Below are positions 60,704 through 64,000 of a DNA stretch of 64,000 nt, one piece after another (the first letter of the stretch is position 1; the number at the start of each line of letters is the position of its first letter). The notes under the pieces were generated by a model. The model saw nothing but the letters and a program-made list of their open reading frames with translations, did not search any database and was not told where the DNA came from. Both the position numbers and the translations under genes were made by a program. This DNA comes from Juglans regia (Eukaryota; Streptophyta; Magnoliopsida; Fagales; Juglandaceae), in NCBI RefSeq assembly GCF_001411555.2, contig NC_049911.1, positions 1,612,001-1,676,000 on the forward strand. Reading direction: 5' to 3'.

Positions 60704-61274
60704 TATTGAGGTATATGTGGAGACTGATTTTGGAGCTGAAAAAGGTATTTGCTAAAAGTTGGCTCGAGCCAAAGTTTGCTTGACATCGCTCGACATACCG
60801 CTCGAGCGAAGATCAAGTTCGAGAGTTCGCTCGAGTACCGCTCGACACTCCGCTCGAGCGAGACACAAACTCTAGTGTTCGCTCGACATTCCGCTCGAGC
60901 CAATGTTCATTTGACTGTTCTCGAGTTGGGCTCGACACTCTGCTCGAATGAAGTACGCAGTTTTTAGCAGATTTGGTTTTCAGCACCACTCACTATAAAT
61001 ATATCATATTAGACTTGTGTTGGACGGTCTCAAGCATATTTTGAGAGAGAACAACTGTCTTGTAAGTGCATATTGTGTGAGAGAGCTAAAAACCCTAGAG
61101 AGTGTGAGTTGAGATTAAATGATTATAATCTCTTCTGGTTAATAAGATTTCTGCAACTCTGTGGACGTAGGCAATTTTTCGAATCACATATATTGTGTGT
61201 CGTGCTCTTGATTGTGCTGCTTTTACTTTATTTGTCTTCGTTGGTGTGTGTGTTTTGCATAACATCTCACAACA
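60704..61274 (+). repeat. 5' LTR
   Basis: 571 bases from TATTGAGG (the usual TG mutated to TA) to CTCACAACA. It holds six CTCGAG hexamers within 163 bases (60763-60925). It differs from the 3' LTR by many substitutions and length changes, so the insertion is not recent. Confidence 0.9.
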
Positions 61275-61276
61275 AC

Positions 61277-61290
61277 TGGTATCAAGAGCC
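61277..61290 (+). other. Primer-binding site
   Basis: TGGTATCAAGAGCC begins two bases after the 5' LTR and matches the 3' end complement of initiator-Met tRNA with one extra A. It is typical of plant Copia elements. Confidence 0.8.
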
Positions 61291-62823
61291 AAAGTCGAAT
61301 ATGAAGGAGAATGATGGCTGGAGATAAAGTGAACGCACCCGGGATCGAGAAGTTTGACGACGTTGATTTTGGGTACTGGAAGATGCAGATTGAGGATTAT
61401 CTCTATGGGAAGAGGCTCCACCTTCCATTGTTGGGAAAGAAGCCAGAGAGCATGACTGATGCTGAGTGGATCCTATTAGATTGACCGGTTCTAGGTCTTG
61501 TTCTGCTGACTTTGTCCAGAATAGTGGCACACAATGTTAGTAAGGAGAGAACCACAGTGGATCTCATGGCAACTTTGTCAGGTATGTATAAAAAGCCGTC
61601 TGCGAACAATAAGGTGCACTTGATGAATAAATTGTTCAATCTGAAGATATCTGAAGGTATGTCTGTAGCCCAACACTTGAATGAATTCAATACGATCACA
61701 AATCAATTATCTTCTGTAGAGATTGAGTTTGATGATGAGATCAGAGTGTTGATTCTATTGGCATCGTTATCAAATAGTTGGGAGGCCATGAGGATGGCTG
61801 TGAGTAGTTCAGCCGGTAAGGCAAAACTGAACTACGATGACATACGTGACATGGTACTTGCTGAAGAAGTACGTAGGAGAGACTTGGGTGAGTCCTCAGG
61901 TTCATGATCTGCCCTAATTGTTGACAATAGGGGCAGAGGACATGGCAGGTTAAGCTCCAAGAGTAGGGGAAATAACAAGATGAGATCTGGGCAGCAGATC
62001 ACATGCTGGAGTTATGGCAAGCCGGGCCACATCAAGAGAAACTACAGGAATCAAGAACGTTCTAATGATGATGTTGTGAATGTAGTGACAGAAGAAATTC
62101 ATGATGCCTTATTTCTTGCAGTTCACAATCCGATTGATGATTGGGTGTTGGATTTAGGGTCTTCGTTCCATAGCACCTCACATCGAGAAATCATGCATAA
62201 TTATGTTGCTGGTGATTTTGGGAAGATGTATGCAGCTGATGGAGAGGCACTGGATGTAGTGGGAGTGGGTGATGTGCATATCACACTTCCAAATAGGAGC
62301 GTGTGGACTTTACAGCAAGTCAGACATGTTCCAAATCTGAAGAAAAACCTGATCTCTATGAGACAGTTTGATGACAATGGTTTTGCAGTAGCGTTCTCTG
62401 GAGGACCTTGGAAGATCACTAAGGGTGCGTTGGTCTTAGCGCATGGTAAGAGATCTAACTCTTTGTATTTAACAGCAGGGTTTAGTGATGTGCAGGAAAA
62501 TATAATAGTGCAAAAAGGTAGGCTTGATCACGCGAAACATCTGAGGAAGCCAAAGGGAGTCAGTTTTGCCGTTCCTCATGAAAGCCTAGGAAAGTTAGCT
62601 AAGGTTGGCAAAATCGGTTCGAGACTGGATACTCTTGGTGTAGTGGGAGTTGTGAGTCGCCCTGTGGATTTGCTGACTAAGGGCGATATATGTGAAAGAT
62701 TGAAGTCGGGCTTGACTTTAGTGCGTCTTCTAGCTTGAAGACGGAGCTGTGAGCTGCAAAGATGATATGGCTTGGTTGGAAATAGTGGCTGACATGTGGA
62801 GACCTAGTCTCCAAGTGAGAGAT

Positions 62824-63341
62824 TGTTGAGGTATATGTGGAGACTGGTTTTGGAGCTGAAAAAGGTATTTGCTGAAAGTTGGTTCGAGCCAAAGTTCACT
62901 TGACATCGCTCGAGCGAAGATAAAGTTCGAGAGTTCGCTCGAGTCCCACTTGACACTCCGCTCAAGCCAATGTTCATTTGGTTGTTCGTTCGAATCGCTC
63001 TCGACACTCCGCTAGAGCAAAGTACGTAGTTTTTGCCAGATTTGTTTTCCAGCGCCATTCACTATAAATATATCATATTAGACTTGTGTTGGACGGTCTT
63101 AAGCATATTTTGAGAGAGAACAACTGTCATGTGAGTGCATATTATGTGAGAGAGCAAAAAGTCCTAGAGAGTGAGTTGAGATTGAGTGATTGTAATCTCA
63201 TCTGGTTAATAAGATTTCTGCAGCTCTGTGGACGTAGGTAATTTGCCGAACCACGTATATTGTGTGTCGTGTTCTTGATTGTGTTACTCTTACTTTATTT
63301 GCCATCGTTGGTGTGTGTGTTTTGCATAACATCTCACAACA
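62824..63341 (+). repeat. 3' LTR
   Basis: 518 bases from TGTTGAGG to CTCACAACA, preceded by a short purine tract. It is 53 bases shorter than the 5' LTR, the difference lying in the CTCGAG-rich part, where only two hexamers remain. Confidence 0.9.
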
Positions 63342-63595
63342 CTTATTTCATCACGTTGATTGATTGGATATTCCTACATAGGGGGACGTAATCCTGGATC
63401 TCGTTGTAGAAAAGATATATCAATCTCTTTAGAAACAAGTGTTGACAATGTAAAATGAATCTTTTCAGACTCCACAATTGGAGAGTTAAGATCAGTATTT
63501 TCTTTAGTTTCAATCCATGGAATTTTAGAAGAATTTTTTGAAATATCAACTTCTTTTCTTTTGAAGAATGAGTTGATAGTTTTTAATTTAGACAT

Positions 63596-64000
63596 AATTC
63601 ATAAACCTAAATTTAAAATCAAATTGAAACATATAAAATAAAGCTAGATATATATGAATTCAATTACTCATGAAACATGAATTTAAAGTTAATCTTTAAG
63701 CCTAAAATAAATAACCATTCAATAGACATAATTACATATAAACCAAACCAAATAGTAATCAATCTATCTCAAAAAGAAAAAGAAAAATTCTAAACAAAAA
63801 ATACAACTACATCAATACATAGAAGAAGGGGAAAAGTGAAAAAAAAAAACTTCAAAAACACTGCATCAATAGATTCAATACAATTATATATATGAAAGAA
63901 GAAGAAAAAAAAAGAAAAAAAAAAAAGAAAAGCCAAACCGTGTATCAAGCAATGGCGGAACTATCACTATGTATGTAGGCAGCTAGGCTATTATAATAGT
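63596..64000. other. A-rich flank of the hAT pseudogene
   Basis: Probable 5' leader of the transposase on the minus strand, with an A/G-rich run near 63897-63930. Near 63952 CAATGGCGGAACTA resembles a hAT end, but in the wrong orientation for this element, so it may start another one beyond the window. Confidence 0.4.

Larger units (their letters stand above)
60704..63341 (+). mobile_element. Internally deleted Copia-type LTR retrotransposon
   Basis: A 2638-base element lies between two copies of the 5-base target duplication CTTAT (60699-60703 and 63342-63346). It has LTRs at both ends, a primer-binding site (TGGTATCAAGAGCC, 61277-61290, initiator-Met tRNA type) and a purine tract (AAGTGAGAGAT, 62813-62823). 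Inside are gag (about 61315-61905) starting MAGDKVNAPGIEKFDDVDFG, with a stop at about 61482, then a zinc-knuckle relic CWSYGKPGHIKRNY, and the protease DDWVLDLGSSFHST with its GAG-pre-integrase part (KMYAADGEALDVVGVGDVHI, RHVPNLKKNLISMRQFDDNG). After about 62500 it jumps to a pol C-terminal relic (VDLLTKGDICERLKSGLTLV). Integrase, reverse transcriptase and most of RNase H are gone, so it depended on others to move, or was deleted afterwards. Confidence 0.93.
59040..63595 (-). pseudogene. TTF-type hAT transposase pseudogene, cut by an LTR element
   Basis: The minus strand starts MSKLKTINSFFKRKEVDISK at 63595 and runs to RDPGLRPP, a stop, then EYPINQRDEI, the typical N-terminus of TTF/ZMYM1-like plant hAT transposases. 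It is then interrupted by the LTR element (60704-63341). Family sequence continues left of it: KYPFSSSEKHHRRFQAYWFV (near 60620), QKEILEVLAKKVRNKIHKDV, FCIIVDEAIDESKREQMAII (the DUF4371 acidic site), then ICGQGYDGASNMYSEWKWLQ and CPYAYYVHCFVYQLQLALVT, AGDSHWDSHFYSICSLLRIF, and a truncated C-terminal dimerisation region near 59045-59160. Several stops and frame changes (e.g. near 59940 and 59520) rule out a working protein. No TIRs are identified. Confidence 0.9.

Noticed and set aside
1..64000. Search for tRNA, rRNA, CRISPR arrays or organellar inserts
   Set aside because: No convincing tRNA arms, rRNA core motifs, spaced repeats or chloroplast/mitochondrial genes were seen by reading.

Overview
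This window is nuclear DNA of a flowering plant, almost certainly a woody eudicot. Genes are split by short AT-rich introns with GT-AG borders, intergenic DNA is AT-rich, and the spaces are filled with MITEs, LINE tails and a Copia-type retrotransposon. The species is not fixed by anything I can read; a rosid tree (perhaps Fagales) is only my impression.

Eight genes look intact. In order: an ATL-type RING-H2 ubiquitin ligase (1455-2531, +); ERCC1, a DNA-repair nuclease subunit (5895-10759, +, nine exons); a transmembrane receptor-like kinase (17235-13163, -, six exons); the ALG13 subunit of the GlcNAc transferase for N-glycan precursors (21224-19790, -); a heavy-metal-associated isoprenylated protein (29483-31393, +); signal peptidase complex subunit 3 (39533-42235, +, six exons, one GC-AG intron); a cation/calcium exchanger (44682-48979, +); and NF-YC (52609-53397, +). 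A ninth, an alpha-crystallin-domain protein of the IDM2/IDM3 type (56986-55245, -), also looks intact. They are unrelated housekeeping or regulatory genes and form no operon or cluster; ALG13 and SPC3 both act at the endoplasmic reticulum, but 18 kb apart and without evident linkage.

Broken genes: an EDGP/basic 7S globulin-like aspartic-protease homologue (32537-33557) and a TTF-type hAT transposase (63595-59040, -) cut by a nested LTR element (60704-63341) that kept gag, protease and a pol tail but lost the rest of pol.

The most interesting region is 34.3-39.1 kb. A roughly 1.7 kb MITE-rich block is present twice in tandem (34312-36050 and 36741-39124). Wedged between the copies is a 315-bp gapless piece of ERCC1 (intron 5, all of exon 6 and the first three bases of intron 6) taken from 26.7 kb upstream. 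The two block copies serve as natural empty/filled controls for two or three MITE insertions with TAA/TTA target duplications.

A second theme is a size series of LINE-type insertions that all share poly(A) tails and long target-site duplications: 831 bp (ERCC1 intron 2), 144 bp (exchanger intron), and three that are little more than the tail (about 21, 20 and 14 bp). A third loose end is a near-perfect 34-bp sequence present in opposite orientation near 23.95 kb and 31.97 kb, which I cannot assign to any family.
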